DNA from: JBEKCD01 sp050015055
Lineage (GTDB): Archaea > Thermoproteota > Bathyarchaeia > Bathyarchaeales > Bathycorpusculaceae
Direction of reading: 5' to 3'
Assembly: GCA_050015055.1 (NCBI GenBank)
Contig: JBEKCD010000011.1
Span: 11,994 to 75,993 of the forward strand
Length of the DNA stretch: 64,000 nucleotides
In this document: piece by piece, positions 35,479 through 44,966 of the stretch
How positions within the stretch are numbered: the first letter of the stretch is position 1
Layout: every line of letters begins with the position of its first letter
Position numbers and translations under genes: made by a program
The notes under the pieces: generated by a model
Database searches by the model: none
Told to the model about the DNA's origin: nothing
The model's input: the letters and a program-made list of their open reading frames with translations, nothing else

Positions 35479-36474
35479 TTAGGCTGCTGTCTTCGCCAGG
35501 GTTAACCCGCATTTTTTGAGTAGCCGCTGCCACTTCTGGTCGGTGAGCCTCTGAATTTCGTCGATAATCTTCTCGTTTTGGGGTGTGAACAGGTGTCTGA
35601 ATCGTCCCTGAACTTGCAGGTACTCTTTCACTGGCTTCTTCTTCTGTGGAGCCAATGCCATAACTTTGCTGGGCGTTGAAAGCTGGTATTCACCGTTTGC
35701 TGCCTCCCACAGCGGAAAAACGCACGTTTCAACCGCTAGACGCGAAAGTTCAATCGACTTGCTGGGTTCACTCCGCCAGCCTCTGGGGCAAGGAGCGAAC
35801 ACGTGCAGGAACGCGGGCCCGTTTACCTCTATGCCCTTCCTGGCCTTCATTATCAAATCCTTCCAATAGTACGGCGAGGCTGTGGCGACGTAGGGCATGT
35901 CATGAGCCACCATTATGTCAGCGATGGGCTTCTTCTGCTCTAACTTGCCGGGGACGGCCTTGCCAGCCTGCGAAGTCGTCGTAGATGCGCCGTAAGGTGT
36001 GCCGCCGCTCCTCTGGATGCCGGTGTTCATGTACGCTTCGTTATCGTAGAGCACGAACAGGAAGTCATGCCCTCTCTCAACCGCGCCAGAAAGAGCCTGA
36101 ATTCCAATGTCGTAGGTGCCGCCGTCTCCGGCAAAGGCCACGACGTCGACCTGTTCATTCTTTATTCTGCCCTTCTTTTTCAGAATCTTCAAGGCCGCCT
36201 CGATTCCGGACGCGTTCGATCCTGCAGTTTCGAAGGCCGTGTGCAGCCATGGCGCTGCCCAGGACGTGTAAGGATAAATGGTTGAGGCTACTTCCATGCA
36301 GCCTGTGGCTTCAGTGACAATGGTCGGGCCTCTGGTGGCCTTCATTATCAATCTCAGTACGGTGGCTGGAGCGCAACCTGCGCAGGCTCTGTGTCCAGAT
36401 AGAAAGAGTTCAGGTTTCTCAGCTATGTCCTTCGCCGTGAATTTTCCTTCCGAAATCTCGCTCATCTTTTTCAC
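35479..36474 (-). CDS. porB: Pyruvate:ferredoxin oxidoreductase, beta subunit
   Basis: 331 residues. Thiamine diphosphate-binding subunit with the GDGGTYDIG...DNEAYMN motif near 115-150 and cysteines that ligate a 4Fe-4S cluster (CAGCAP at about 32-37 and CMEV). The complex oxidises pyruvate to acetyl-CoA and CO2 and reduces ferredoxin, or runs in reverse to fix CO2. Last gene of the porCDAB set; its start overlaps the porA stop by 4 bases. The sequence PYTSWAAPWLHTAFETAG and general similarity favour pyruvate over other 2-oxoacids. Confidence 0.93.
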   Translation of the reverse strand: MKKMSEISEGKFTAKDIAEKPELFLSGHRACAGCAPATVLRLIMKATRGPTIVTEATGCMEVASTIYPYTSWAAPWLHTAFETAGSNASGIEAALKILKKKGRIKNEQVDVVAFAGDGGTYDIGIQALSGAVERGHDFLFVLYDNEAYMNTGIQRSGGTPYGASTTTSQAGKAVPGKLEQKKPIADIMVAHDMPYVATASPYYWKDLIMKARKGIEVNGPAFLHVFAPCPRGWRSEPSKSIELSRLAVETCVFPLWEAANGEYQLSTPSKVMALAPQKKKPVKEYLQVQGRFRHLFTPQNEKIIDEIQRLTDQKWQRLLKKCGLTLAKTAA

Positions 36475-37703
36475 TCCCTTAATCCGATGAATCGTACAAG
36501 ATCATCGACTCGATTGGATCGGATTATCTTCTGCAAGTCTTCGTAGACTCTGCGTATCTGCGTTGGGTTTGTGTCTCTTCCGCCTAGGCCGTGAATGTAG
36601 TTGACGACGAAAGGCCGTGTTGCCGCGTCGTAGAGCGCGTGACGAACCTCATGGAACACTGCCCCGCCTCTGCCGCCGAAACTCAGGCTTCGTTCCATAA
36701 CGGCCACTGCTTTCGCGTTGCCTAGTGCCTTGACTATTGTTTCAGCTGGGAACGGTCTGTAAGTCCTGATTCTGAGCAGTCCTGCCTTTACGCCTTCTGC
36801 CCTCAACTCGTCGACAACTGTCTTCACGGTTCCGGCGGTCGAGCCCAAAGACACGATGGCCACTTCGGCATCTTCCAATGCGTATTGCTCTAGCAGGCCG
36901 TCTCCGTAGCGTCTGCCGCTCATTTCAGCATATTCATCGTGCACTTGCGGGATTACTGCAAGGGCGTTTCGCATGGCTTCTTCCTGCTGTCGTTTAAACT
37001 CGAAATAGTAATTTTGCAGGGCTATGGGTCCCATCGTCATCGGACTGTCGGGGTCAAGCTTGTAAGGCACGGTTTTTCCCTCATGTGTGAGCACCACTGG
37101 AAACTGGCGTGTTCCGACAAACCCTTTGACGGCGTCATCCGAGAGAGTCTTGACGTTCTCCAGTGTGTGGCTCAGCGTGAATCCGTCCAAGCCTATCATT
37201 ACCGGCAACTGAACATCGAGATGCTCGGCGATTCTGAAGGCTTGAATGACCGAATCATAGACTTCCTGAGCGTTTTCACAGTAAATCTGTATCCAGCCAC
37301 TGTCTCTTTCAGCCATGGTGTCAGAATGGTCGCCGTGAATGTTCAGGGGTGCTGATAACGCCCGGTTTGCTATCGCCATCACCACGGGTGCCCTGCAGCC
37401 TGATGTGACGAACAGCATTTCATGCATCAAGGCTAGACCTGCGGAGGCCGAAGCGGTGAAGGCTCGTGCTCCTGTGGCTGAAGCTGCGAGACAGGCAGCC
37501 ATGGCGCTGTGTTCAGATTCTGTGCAAACGTACTCTGTTTCAACTTCGCCGTTGGCCACGTATTCGCTGAACTTCTCGACTATTATCGTCTGAGGAGTTA
37601 TCGGGTAAGCTGCAACCACGTCGACGTCGCATTGCTTCGCGGCCAGAGCCACGGCTTCGTCTCCGTTTAAACCTTGAATTTCCTGTTTAACAACACTCTT
37701 CAC
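36471..37703 (-). CDS. porA: Pyruvate:ferredoxin oxidoreductase, alpha subunit
   Basis: 410 residues. Starts with the typical GLNGDEAVALAAKQ and AYPITPQTIIVE, which form part of the active site, then TESEHSAMAA and the GLALMHE loop. Domain II (about 260-410) includes GSTAGTVKTVVDEL. It forms the heterodimer with PorB. Spacing of 15 bases to porD and overlap with porB show a single operon. Confidence 0.93.
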   Translation of the reverse strand: MKSVVKQEIQGLNGDEAVALAAKQCDVDVVAAYPITPQTIIVEKFSEYVANGEVETEYVCTESEHSAMAACLAASATGARAFTASASAGLALMHEMLFVTSGCRAPVVMAIANRALSAPLNIHGDHSDTMAERDSGWIQIYCENAQEVYDSVIQAFRIAEHLDVQLPVMIGLDGFTLSHTLENVKTLSDDAVKGFVGTRQFPVVLTHEGKTVPYKLDPDSPMTMGPIALQNYYFEFKRQQEEAMRNALAVIPQVHDEYAEMSGRRYGDGLLEQYALEDAEVAIVSLGSTAGTVKTVVDELRAEGVKAGLLRIRTYRPFPAETIVKALGNAKAVAVMERSLSFGGRGGAVFHEVRHALYDAATRPFVVNYIHGLGGRDTNPTQIRRVYEDLQKIIRSNRVDDLVRFIGLRE

Positions 37704-37718
37704 TTCTGTGGCCTCCTC

Positions 37719-37991
37719 TCACATCTTCATTACAATCGCTTTTGTAGGGCATTCGTTCGCGCATATGCCGCATCCCTTGCAAAAGTTCATGTCAAATTCG
37801 ATGTCTCCCTTCTCAGATTTCCAGTGTATCGCGCCGTCGGGACAGAAAATCGTGCAAATCAAACACTTCGTGCACTTTGTAACGTCCCTCTCGGGTCTGA
37901 AGGTTTTCCAGTCGCCGGTCAAGTACGTGACGCTGGATTTCCAGCAGACGCCTGCGGGTGAAGCTTCTTTCCAACTCTTTTCTTTGCTCAT
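37719..37991 (-). CDS. porD: Pyruvate:ferredoxin oxidoreductase, delta (ferredoxin) subunit
   Basis: 90 residues with two 4Fe-4S motifs: CTKCLICTIFCPDG and CKGCGICANECPTKA. It carries electrons from the PorAB centre to soluble ferredoxin. Start overlaps the porC stop by 4 bases. Confidence 0.93.
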   Translation of the reverse strand: MSKEKSWKEASPAGVCWKSSVTYLTGDWKTFRPERDVTKCTKCLICTIFCPDGAIHWKSEKGDIEFDMNFCKGCGICANECPTKAIVMKM

Positions 37992-38566
37992 TCAGATGTC
38001 ACTCCCTGGTAAGCTTCTTTCACAACAGTGAAGTTTTTCGAAGCCACGTCTCCTCTGAAACGTGCGTTAATCATCTTTTCAATAGTTTCCAAGGTTACTA
38101 TTCCTGTCACGCGTGCCACAGCGCCCAGCATAGCCGTGTTCGTTATCGGCATCCCCAATATCTTCAATGAAATCTCTGAAGCCTCCACGGTCCACACCTT
38201 CCCGGCGTTGGACTTCAACTGTTTCCTGACCTCGGCTGGGTTCTCCTTCGTGTTGACCAGGATATTTCCCGTCTTCTCGTCCAAGCCTTCGGCCACGTTA
38301 ACAGTCTTCAGTAACGTTGGATCGAGGACAGCCACAACGTCAGGACTGTAAACGGCACAGTGTATCTTAATCGGCTCAGTGCTTATCCTCGTGAACGCCG
38401 TGACCGGTGCCCCCATCCTCTCCGGGCCGAACTCCGGAAAAGACTGAATATACTTTCCCTCGGCGATGGCGGCTCTTGCCAGAAGCTCGCTCGCGGTCCA
38501 TGCTCCCTGGCCACCTCTGCCATGCCACCTTACCTCAAGGATCTTCTTCAACACACTTCTCTCCAA
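37988..38566 (-). CDS. porC: Pyruvate:ferredoxin oxidoreductase, gamma subunit
   Basis: 192 residues with the gamma-subunit hallmark RWHGRGGQGAWTASELLA near the start and the FPEFGPERMGAPV loop. First gene of the operon. The TTG at 38564-38566 gives MERSVLKKILEVRWH. A TTG at 38549-38551 (MKKILEVRWH) fits the family better and has GGAG at a good distance. A TATA box (minus-strand GTATATC, about 38595-38602) would put transcription start near 38572, giving a very short leader. Confidence 0.92.
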   Translation of the reverse strand: MERSVLKKILEVRWHGRGGQGAWTASELLARAAIAEGKYIQSFPEFGPERMGAPVTAFTRISTEPIKIHCAVYSPDVVAVLDPTLLKTVNVAEGLDEKTGNILVNTKENPAEVRKQLKSNAGKVWTVEASEISLKILGMPITNTAMLGAVARVTGIVTLETIEKMINARFRGDVASKNFTVVKEAYQGVTSE

Positions 38567-39595
38567 AGGTCTTTCTCCCTAATTGCGGAACCCAAGATAT
38601 ACACTTTACTCGCGTTTTTGTGCTTTTTCTAAGACGTTTTCCACTCTCTTTTCCGAACAGCACGCGCCAATCCGAAAAACTGGGCTTCAGACCATGGAGT
38701 CACTTACTTTTGAAAGACCTAGAATAGTCTCCTTAGCCGCGTTTTCCCTTTCTTCAACCGGTCAGAAGCTTCTTAATGCGTTCATCTGAGGGAATACCGC
38801 ACAGCGTTTTTTCTGCGCAGATGGCAGGAGTTTTAGTGCCTTTAAAACCCGCACGCTTACGCCTCCCCAAGTATCATCGTTGTTTCTTGTAATGGGAGCT
38901 CAGATGCACGTGAAAACATATGCTGTTGGAATAGCTTGTTTTCAACTGGAACGTGGAACCTTGCTTTAACATCTCCCCTTCCTTTTTCTTAATTCTTTCT
39001 CATTTACTCGTTCTTCTGGCTTCATTTTTCCGCCTTGACGATGAGCTTAGCGCGCTGTCTTGTCCCTTTATTGTGTGTTGAAGCGTGTTAGTGGGAAGAC
39101 TTCGTCTTTTCACGTTTGCTGCTGCTTCCCTTTTCAGGGCGGAGCGCAGTAGGCTGTTAAGCGCGCTGGGGTCGCTGTCTTGCAGAGTCGACCCCCCGTC
39201 TCCGTTTGTGAGGTTAGTTGTAATGTTGTTTTGTGACGATCTTCTCAAGCCCCCCCTCTCTGTTTGCAAGGCCAGATGTAACGCTGCATTGTAACAAAGC
39301 GGGCGTTAAGGCGATCTATTGTCTAACAGCTTCGTATGCGTCGATACACTCCCTCTAAGTGCTTCAACACTCGATTTAGGGACAAGCCAGCGTGCGGTAA
39401 AACTTTGCCCCAAACCAACCAAACCAAAACGACGATGCTGGTGGCTTCAGAAGAAGCTAATGAGAGGGCAGTGTATACACGGTTCAAGATAGTGATTGAC
39501 TGCCGTAGTCAAGGGAGTAGGGAATAATCAGTATCATAATAGAGTACGTATATCGGTAGTACCGGAATCGAGTATACAGCTCACGCTGCTAACAT
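38567..39595. other. Long intergenic region with a degenerate tandem repeat
   Basis: About 1 kb without a convincing gene. It holds the por promoter, two palindromes TTAGCGCGCTG (39046-39057) and TTAAGCGCGCTG (39157-39168), and a two-unit degenerate direct repeat at 39192-39237 and 39250-39295. Frames on both strands lack ribosome binding sites and family features. Confidence 0.45.
39192..39295. repeat. Two-unit degenerate tandem repeat
   Basis: Units at 39192-39237 and 39250-39295, 58 bases apart. Both run CCCCCC-TCTC-GTTTG-AGG-AG-TGTAA-G-TG-TTGT-AC. By eye 34 of 46 positions match, and most differences are C/T or G/A transitions. Purpose unknown. Confidence 0.5.
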
Positions 39596-42500
39596 TTATC
39601 CTGCTTTTGTTAGAAGCAATTCGTTCTCAAGATACTCCTGATTGCTCATCTTCTTGATCTTCAGGAACTTTTCTATGCCTTTCTCTGTTTCCTTTTCGTG
39701 GATGTCGATTTCTCCTTCAAACAGTCCTATGATTGCGTAAAGCTCTTCTGAGGGGTGCATCCGTGGGTCTACTACTGCTAGAGTGGTGAATCCTGCTGAT
39801 TTCAACTCTGGAATGAGTGCATTCAGCCATCTTCTCGTTTGAACTGCATGATGCTGTAGCAGAACATCTGAGACTAGGTCTATGCATATTCTTCTCGGGC
39901 TCTTCAACGAAGGGGTCAGTTTGCGGATTGCTGAGGTCAAAGCGATGCTGATGTCGGTGAGGTTTTCCGCGCCCTTCAGTTTGAATATGTTGGGTGCTTC
40001 CTTGACAATTGCGTCCGCTTGAGGATTGCAGACAAAGAGGTAGAGGTTTGACTGGAACTTTTGTGCGAGAGGCTTCAGCCCACCTGGATCTGTCGTGACA
40101 TAGAATACAATTTTACCCTTCTTTGCCCCTGTCTCAAGAAAGCTCTTGACCAGAAAGTCCCTCTCGTCGCAGGAAGGTGAAGTCAATACTACTGCATAGC
40201 TTGGAGGTATTCCTCCAAGGAGCAACTTGTCAAGATCTGCATACCCAGTGGCAACAAGTTCTGTAGGCTTGGGGATTGAGGCCACTTGACCTGTTTCTAT
40301 GTAGAGCAGTTTTGCTTCTACTTTTTCAATGTCTTTTTTGGCTCCCATTTTCTGGAATGTTTCCAAGGTTTGGTTGAGGAGTTTGCTTGCTTTTTCTGTG
40401 TCGCCTTCTGCATTTCTTTCCAAATATGCACGAGCATATTCAACGAGAACCCATTTGGCGAAAAGGTAGACGTTCCATCGCCTCGCATTGAGAGCCTCGT
40501 GTTCTTGAAGGCTCTTTTCGAAAAGTTCGATGGATTTTTCCCATTTCTTCTGGGCACTGAGTAGCTTTGCTCTCAACGCATCTGCGGTAGCGATGAGGCC
40601 CTTATCCTCTTTTTCGAAAGCTAACTTTTGCAGGCTATCAATTAGGTTGTTGGCTTTCTCAATTTCTCCAAGTTCTATGTAGGTCCAAACAAGCCATCGA
40701 GAGTTACTCGTTTGGTCATATTTTGCTCCAGCCTTTTCAGAGACCTCATAAGCTTTTTCCAGTAGTTCTCTCGCTTTGACATATTCTCCTTTTTCAAGAT
40801 GAAGCCATCCGAGCGACCAGCAATTGAACGTGATCGCTTGCCAATCGTTTAGCCCCTGGGAAATGCTCGAAGCTTCATGGTGGCATTTTTCGCTTTTGTC
40901 CCATTCTCCCAGTATCTGGTAAACGATCCCAAGACCATCAATAGAACTAGAAAGTTGAGTCATGTTGCCAGCTTTTCTATCCAATGCAACTGATTCTTCC
41001 GCCAAGGCAAGTGCCTTGTTCATATTTCCCATGCCAATGTATCTCCAAGCCAGAGTGAGGCCAATCCAAGATTGATAGGAGACGTGCCCCACCTTTTTTG
41101 CCAGTTCCAATCCTTTCTCGTAACATTCTAACGTTCTTTCATTTTCTTCTTCGGGAAGTGCGTTAGCGAGGTTCTGATATGCGCGCAATGCAGTGTCCAT
41201 ATAACTTTTGTCAAGAGCTATTTTCAACGCTCTCTCCAAACATTCACGGGCTTTATTCATGTCTCCGGTGAAGGAAAAAATCGTTCCTAAGCTAGCGGAC
41301 GAACTTGTCACAACTTCATGCGCATTCAGTTTTTTGGCAAGCTCAAGCGCTTTCTCAGCCCAAGAAAGAGCCTTAGCCATGTCTCCAACACGATAATACA
41401 TGTGAGCCATCTCCTCGTAGAGGCTCGCCAATTCGATGCTTTCAGGCTCGGCTTCCAAAATCTTTAAAGCCTTATCAAGGTGTTCCTTAGCCTTTCCAGC
41501 GTCGCCCATTTCTTCCCAAAGAACATTCGCCATCTTGCGGTGCAGTCTTGCAACGTCCGCCTTCTCACAGAGCTGATTCCACAGCTGCAATCCTTCAGTC
41601 CAATGCTTCAGGCAAGTCTCATATTCTCCAACAAGCCTTTTGATGTCTCCAAGCCTCTCAAGAACACGTGCTTTTTCCCGAGTTTCGCCTTCTTTCTCTT
41701 CAAAAAGCTTGAGAGCAGACTGAAAGTAGGAACTAGCTTCGATATTTGCATATATCTTTGCAGCCTTGTCTCCAGCTTTCAAGAAGTAGTCAAGCGCCTT
41801 GTCTTTGTCTCCACTCTCAAGAAAGTGGGAGGCTAGCTCTCCAAAATGCTCATCAATCTTCTTAGCATAGACCTTTTCCAAGGCACATCCCACAACCCCG
41901 TGAAGCTTCTTTCGCCTCAAAAGACTAACTTCATCGTACACGACATCCCTGACCAATATGTCGGCAAAAGAACAGACCCCTTCTCCACGGATCTCCCTTT
42001 CCTTGATCAAACCGGTCTTGAGCATTCTGTCCATCAATTCAAGCAGTTTGTTCTCTTCGATGCCAGTGAGGGCGCACATCGCGTCCAAAGTGAAATCGTT
42101 TCCTACAAAAGAAGCCAAAGTCAAAACATTCTGGCATTCGTCGTCAAGTCTACTGAACCTCGCCTTGAGAACGTTCTTGACGGTCTCTGGAAACTCGATT
42201 TTTGAAACATTTTTGAACTCCCATCTGTTACCTTCTCGGAAGATTACTTCCTCTTCCTTCAGAGACTTTACAACCTCCTCGGCGAAGAACGGGTTGCCCT
42301 TTGTCTTCTCGAAGACAAGCGTGCAGAACTCTGTCGGAACATCGTCCTGCTCCAAGATGTTTTTGATCATCTCTGAGACATCGCTGAGAGACATTCGCTT
42401 CAGGTGAATCGATTGAGGCAAACGCTCTCTATTCAATTCCGACAGAACTGGCGACAGGGGATGTTTAGCATCAATGTCAATGTTGCGGTAAGCCCCTAAA

Positions 42501-43099
42501 AGAAGTAATGGCGTTTTCTGCACGCCACGAGCCAGATAGTGCAATAGCAGAAGCGAGGATGGATCGGTCCATTGTAGATCGTCAAGAACCACGAGCAGCG
42601 GCGTCTCTCTGGAAATGTTTGTGATAAATTGGGAGACTGCTTCAAAGAGCCTGTTTTGCTCCTGTTCAGGACTAATCGGAAGAGACTGTGGAATTGTTCT
42701 GAGCTTCTGGCTAATCTCTGGCACTAGCTTAGCGACTTCCGCTGGATAATAGCCAACAACCCTGTACAATTGCTCTGGAGTGCATGCTTCCAGGTAGTCT
42801 TTGATGACTTCCTTCCAGATGATGTATGGAGGAACCCCGTCCATTCTGAACAGTGCTGGACATCTGCCGTACAGAACCTGCACTCCACGGGATCGTGCAT
42901 AGGCACCGAGCTCTCTGACAAGTCTTGTTTTTCCAATGCCTGCCTCGCCATGAATGAAAACAAGACCGCCCTCACCATGAACTGCCCTGTAAACAGCCTG
43001 CTTCAGAGCATTCATCTCTTCAACTCTATTGACCAGCGGAACCTCTTTCGTAGCGATGGGACGAGCACTCGGAACACGATCACGCTCAAGAGCTGTCAA
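39596..43099 (-). CDS. STAND ATPase-TPR-RecA-like fusion (signal transduction)
   Basis: 1167 residues. Residues 20-300 form an AAA_16/STAND ATPase with Walker A GEAGIGKT (51-58), Walker B LLVVLDDLQWTD (about 167-178) and the GAYRNIDID sensor. A helical winged-helix part follows (300-440). Residues 440-920 carry at least ten TPR-type repeats (for example YANIEASSYFQSALKLFEEKEG; KAKEHLDKALKILEAEPES). Residues 930-1165 look like a KaiC/RadA RecA fold (ATGYADLDKLLLGGIPPSYAVVLTS) whose P-loop has lost the GKT (SPSCDERD). STAND proteins switch from a closed to an oligomeric state on ligand binding; the C-terminal piece may be the effector. Role unknown. Confidence 0.8.
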   Translation of the reverse strand: MTALERDRVPSARPIATKEVPLVNRVEEMNALKQAVYRAVHGEGGLVFIHGEAGIGKTRLVRELGAYARSRGVQVLYGRCPALFRMDGVPPYIIWKEVIKDYLEACTPEQLYRVVGYYPAEVAKLVPEISQKLRTIPQSLPISPEQEQNRLFEAVSQFITNISRETPLLVVLDDLQWTDPSSLLLLHYLARGVQKTPLLLLGAYRNIDIDAKHPLSPVLSELNRERLPQSIHLKRMSLSDVSEMIKNILEQDDVPTEFCTLVFEKTKGNPFFAEEVVKSLKEEEVIFREGNRWEFKNVSKIEFPETVKNVLKARFSRLDDECQNVLTLASFVGNDFTLDAMCALTGIEENKLLELMDRMLKTGLIKEREIRGEGVCSFADILVRDVVYDEVSLLRRKKLHGVVGCALEKVYAKKIDEHFGELASHFLESGDKDKALDYFLKAGDKAAKIYANIEASSYFQSALKLFEEKEGETREKARVLERLGDIKRLVGEYETCLKHWTEGLQLWNQLCEKADVARLHRKMANVLWEEMGDAGKAKEHLDKALKILEAEPESIELASLYEEMAHMYYRVGDMAKALSWAEKALELAKKLNAHEVVTSSSASLGTIFSFTGDMNKARECLERALKIALDKSYMDTALRAYQNLANALPEEENERTLECYEKGLELAKKVGHVSYQSWIGLTLAWRYIGMGNMNKALALAEESVALDRKAGNMTQLSSSIDGLGIVYQILGEWDKSEKCHHEASSISQGLNDWQAITFNCWSLGWLHLEKGEYVKARELLEKAYEVSEKAGAKYDQTSNSRWLVWTYIELGEIEKANNLIDSLQKLAFEKEDKGLIATADALRAKLLSAQKKWEKSIELFEKSLQEHEALNARRWNVYLFAKWVLVEYARAYLERNAEGDTEKASKLLNQTLETFQKMGAKKDIEKVEAKLLYIETGQVASIPKPTELVATGYADLDKLLLGGIPPSYAVVLTSPSCDERDFLVKSFLETGAKKGKIVFYVTTDPGGLKPLAQKFQSNLYLFVCNPQADAIVKEAPNIFKLKGAENLTDISIALTSAIRKLTPSLKSPRRICIDLVSDVLLQHHAVQTRRWLNALIPELKSAGFTTLAVVDPRMHPSEELYAIIGLFEGEIDIHEKETEKGIEKFLKIKKMSNQEYLENELLLTKAG

Positions 43100-43437
43100 G
43101 AAGACTTCTCCACATTACCCATCAACAGAACACTACTAGACAATATGTTCTTATTGCTTGTGGAATAGCACCTGATTCAGCCATCAGCTCCGATTGCACA
43201 AAATGAATGGGTCACCTATGCAACATGTTCCGTGCACACTCGCTATGTTATTCAAGTATTGAACGCGCTAGTAAGTTGTGAATCTTTTGAAATGAGTACA
43301 TTAGAGGAATACGTGAAAGGCCTAGATGCTCTGAAAGTCAATACTGTCTAAACCTGTTACTTTCCTGGTGCTCGCAAAAGAGCTTATAGTCTGGCTGTTA
43401 GCGCGTGCGCTTAAAAATAACAAGTCGTATGAGCGCG
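43100..43437. other. Intergenic region
   Basis: About 340 bases with no gene. Two palindromes: TTAGCGCGTGCGCTTAA at 43398-43414 and GAGCGCGCTA at 43431-43440, the latter overlapping the stop of the next gene. Confidence 0.45.
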
Positions 43438-44613
43438 CTAAAAGGCTTCAAGCGTGTCTGATTGGGAAAACTTGAACTCGTCATATTGATTTTGGCATGG
43501 CTTTCCATACAAGACTTTCATGCTTTTTCTGTTCGGATAGAAGATTACTGAACGTAATGTGCTGGCGCCCAGGTCATGGCGACAAATAGTGAGAAACGAT
43601 GGTTTGTTGTTTTCGCCATGGTCGCGCAGAATTGCGGCTATATTGCTCTCCTCCACTTTCTCTATGCCCTTCAGCAGTTCTTGTGCTCGCTTCAGCCTTT
43701 GCTCACTAGATTCATGAACTCTGACTCCAACGTCTTCTTTCCGCACGCCTTTACCAAAATAGACAGCGTTGCGAGGTATCTCAATCTTTTGCATCTCATT
43801 TGATTTGTAATGGTTAGTGTTGATGACCTGACCACCTGTAGTGTCGCCGGTCGTAGAATGATTAGAAGTGATTTCTACGGTCTTGATGTTGCCCTCTGCG
43901 TCAGCTAGTGTTAGGACAGCGTCATGTCCACCGCGTTTCGTTTTCACTATGAACTTCGCCGCCTCGTCCGTGTTCTTGCAGGTTTCGAGCATCTCTTGTA
44001 ACGCCATTGAAAGGGGTGCATAGCATTTTGGTTCCTCGAGTGTGTATGCGAGATTATATGTTACAGTCAGACCATGCTCGTTCATGCCGTCCAGCATTCC
44101 AGCCAATGGAGCCATCTTGCATCCGAGAGTTGCGTAGCCCTCTTTTGGTTTTGTCTCGCACGTCAACTGGTATGGTTCCAGAACGTTTAGGTAGTCGAAG
44201 TTTTTGCCAACAATCGTTTCCCCCGTTGTTGTGCGGCTGGGACCAAACGCTAATGTCGAGCAAGCCGCAAGCCGATAACTTGGCTTGCCTATCAATGTCT
44301 CCATTCCTTGCAGGAATAATACGGTAGACAGGTTTATTTCGGCACCTTCGGCGATTCCGCTTAGTCGTTGTGCCTGTTTAGGGTAATACTCGAACACATC
44401 GTTCTTCAATAGCCTCTCGGCTCGACGTTTAGCCAATGTAATGAATAATGAAGTGGGTAGCAAACGGGGTTTCATGAGTTTAACAAATTCATAGTTCGGG
44501 ATTTTCTCCAAGGCTTCGCGTATCTGTTGACGACTAGCCCGCCCCTGTTGAACCCCTACTTCATGATGACTGCCTGTGAAGGCATGAAACCCCACATGTG
44601 TCACATCAGGCAC
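43438..44613 (-). CDS. C45 family peptidase / acyltransferase (Ntn hydrolase)
   Basis: 391 residues of the AAT/C45 family (penicillin acyltransferase-like). These enzymes activate by cutting themselves before a cysteine, which becomes the nucleophile. The sequence RLAACSTLAFG places that Cys at about 118, followed by the GETIVGKNFDYL strand and GMLDGMNEHGLTVTYN as usual. Substrates are amides or peptides, unknown here. No signal peptide, so it is cytoplasmic. The gene is alone. Confidence 0.82.
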   Translation of the reverse strand: MPDVTHVGFHAFTGSHHEVGVQQGRASRQQIREALEKIPNYEFVKLMKPRLLPTSLFITLAKRRAERLLKNDVFEYYPKQAQRLSGIAEGAEINLSTVLFLQGMETLIGKPSYRLAACSTLAFGPSRTTTGETIVGKNFDYLNVLEPYQLTCETKPKEGYATLGCKMAPLAGMLDGMNEHGLTVTYNLAYTLEEPKCYAPLSMALQEMLETCKNTDEAAKFIVKTKRGGHDAVLTLADAEGNIKTVEITSNHSTTGDTTGGQVINTNHYKSNEMQKIEIPRNAVYFGKGVRKEDVGVRVHESSEQRLKRAQELLKGIEKVEESNIAAILRDHGENNKPSFLTICRHDLGASTLRSVIFYPNRKSMKVLYGKPCQNQYDEFKFSQSDTLEAF

Positions 44614-44966
44614 CTAGTCTACCTTGTTGCAGAAGTTGCTTATAGTGTAGGTTCAGCTATAGCTTTTCCGCATTTCATATGTTCTGAAAACTACTGTTAA
44701 GAGTGCATCTGGCCCTTATTGGCGCACACGTTTCTACTACTGGTTTTGCTTTTCTTTGTTTGAGACCTATCTCTTGGTTTGGAGAGAAAGGCTTGTCAGA
44801 TCTACAGAAGTAAGTTAGAATAGAAGAATAGTGCGCGCTTTAAGTGATAGGTTAACCACGAAATATCGATTCATGAACAAAGGGCGCCCGCTTAACAGAG
44901 CCATAGGCAAGATTTTGAATTAACAAGATTTTTAAGAGGAGATATTTCAAGCTAGCATGACTTGGA
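44614..44966. other. Intergenic region
   Basis: About 350 bases. Contains TAGTGCGCGCTTTAA at 44829-44843 and GGGCGCCCGCTTAA at about 44881-44894. A GAGGAG at about 44936-44941 could serve the next gene but is 25 bases from its ATG. Confidence 0.4.
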
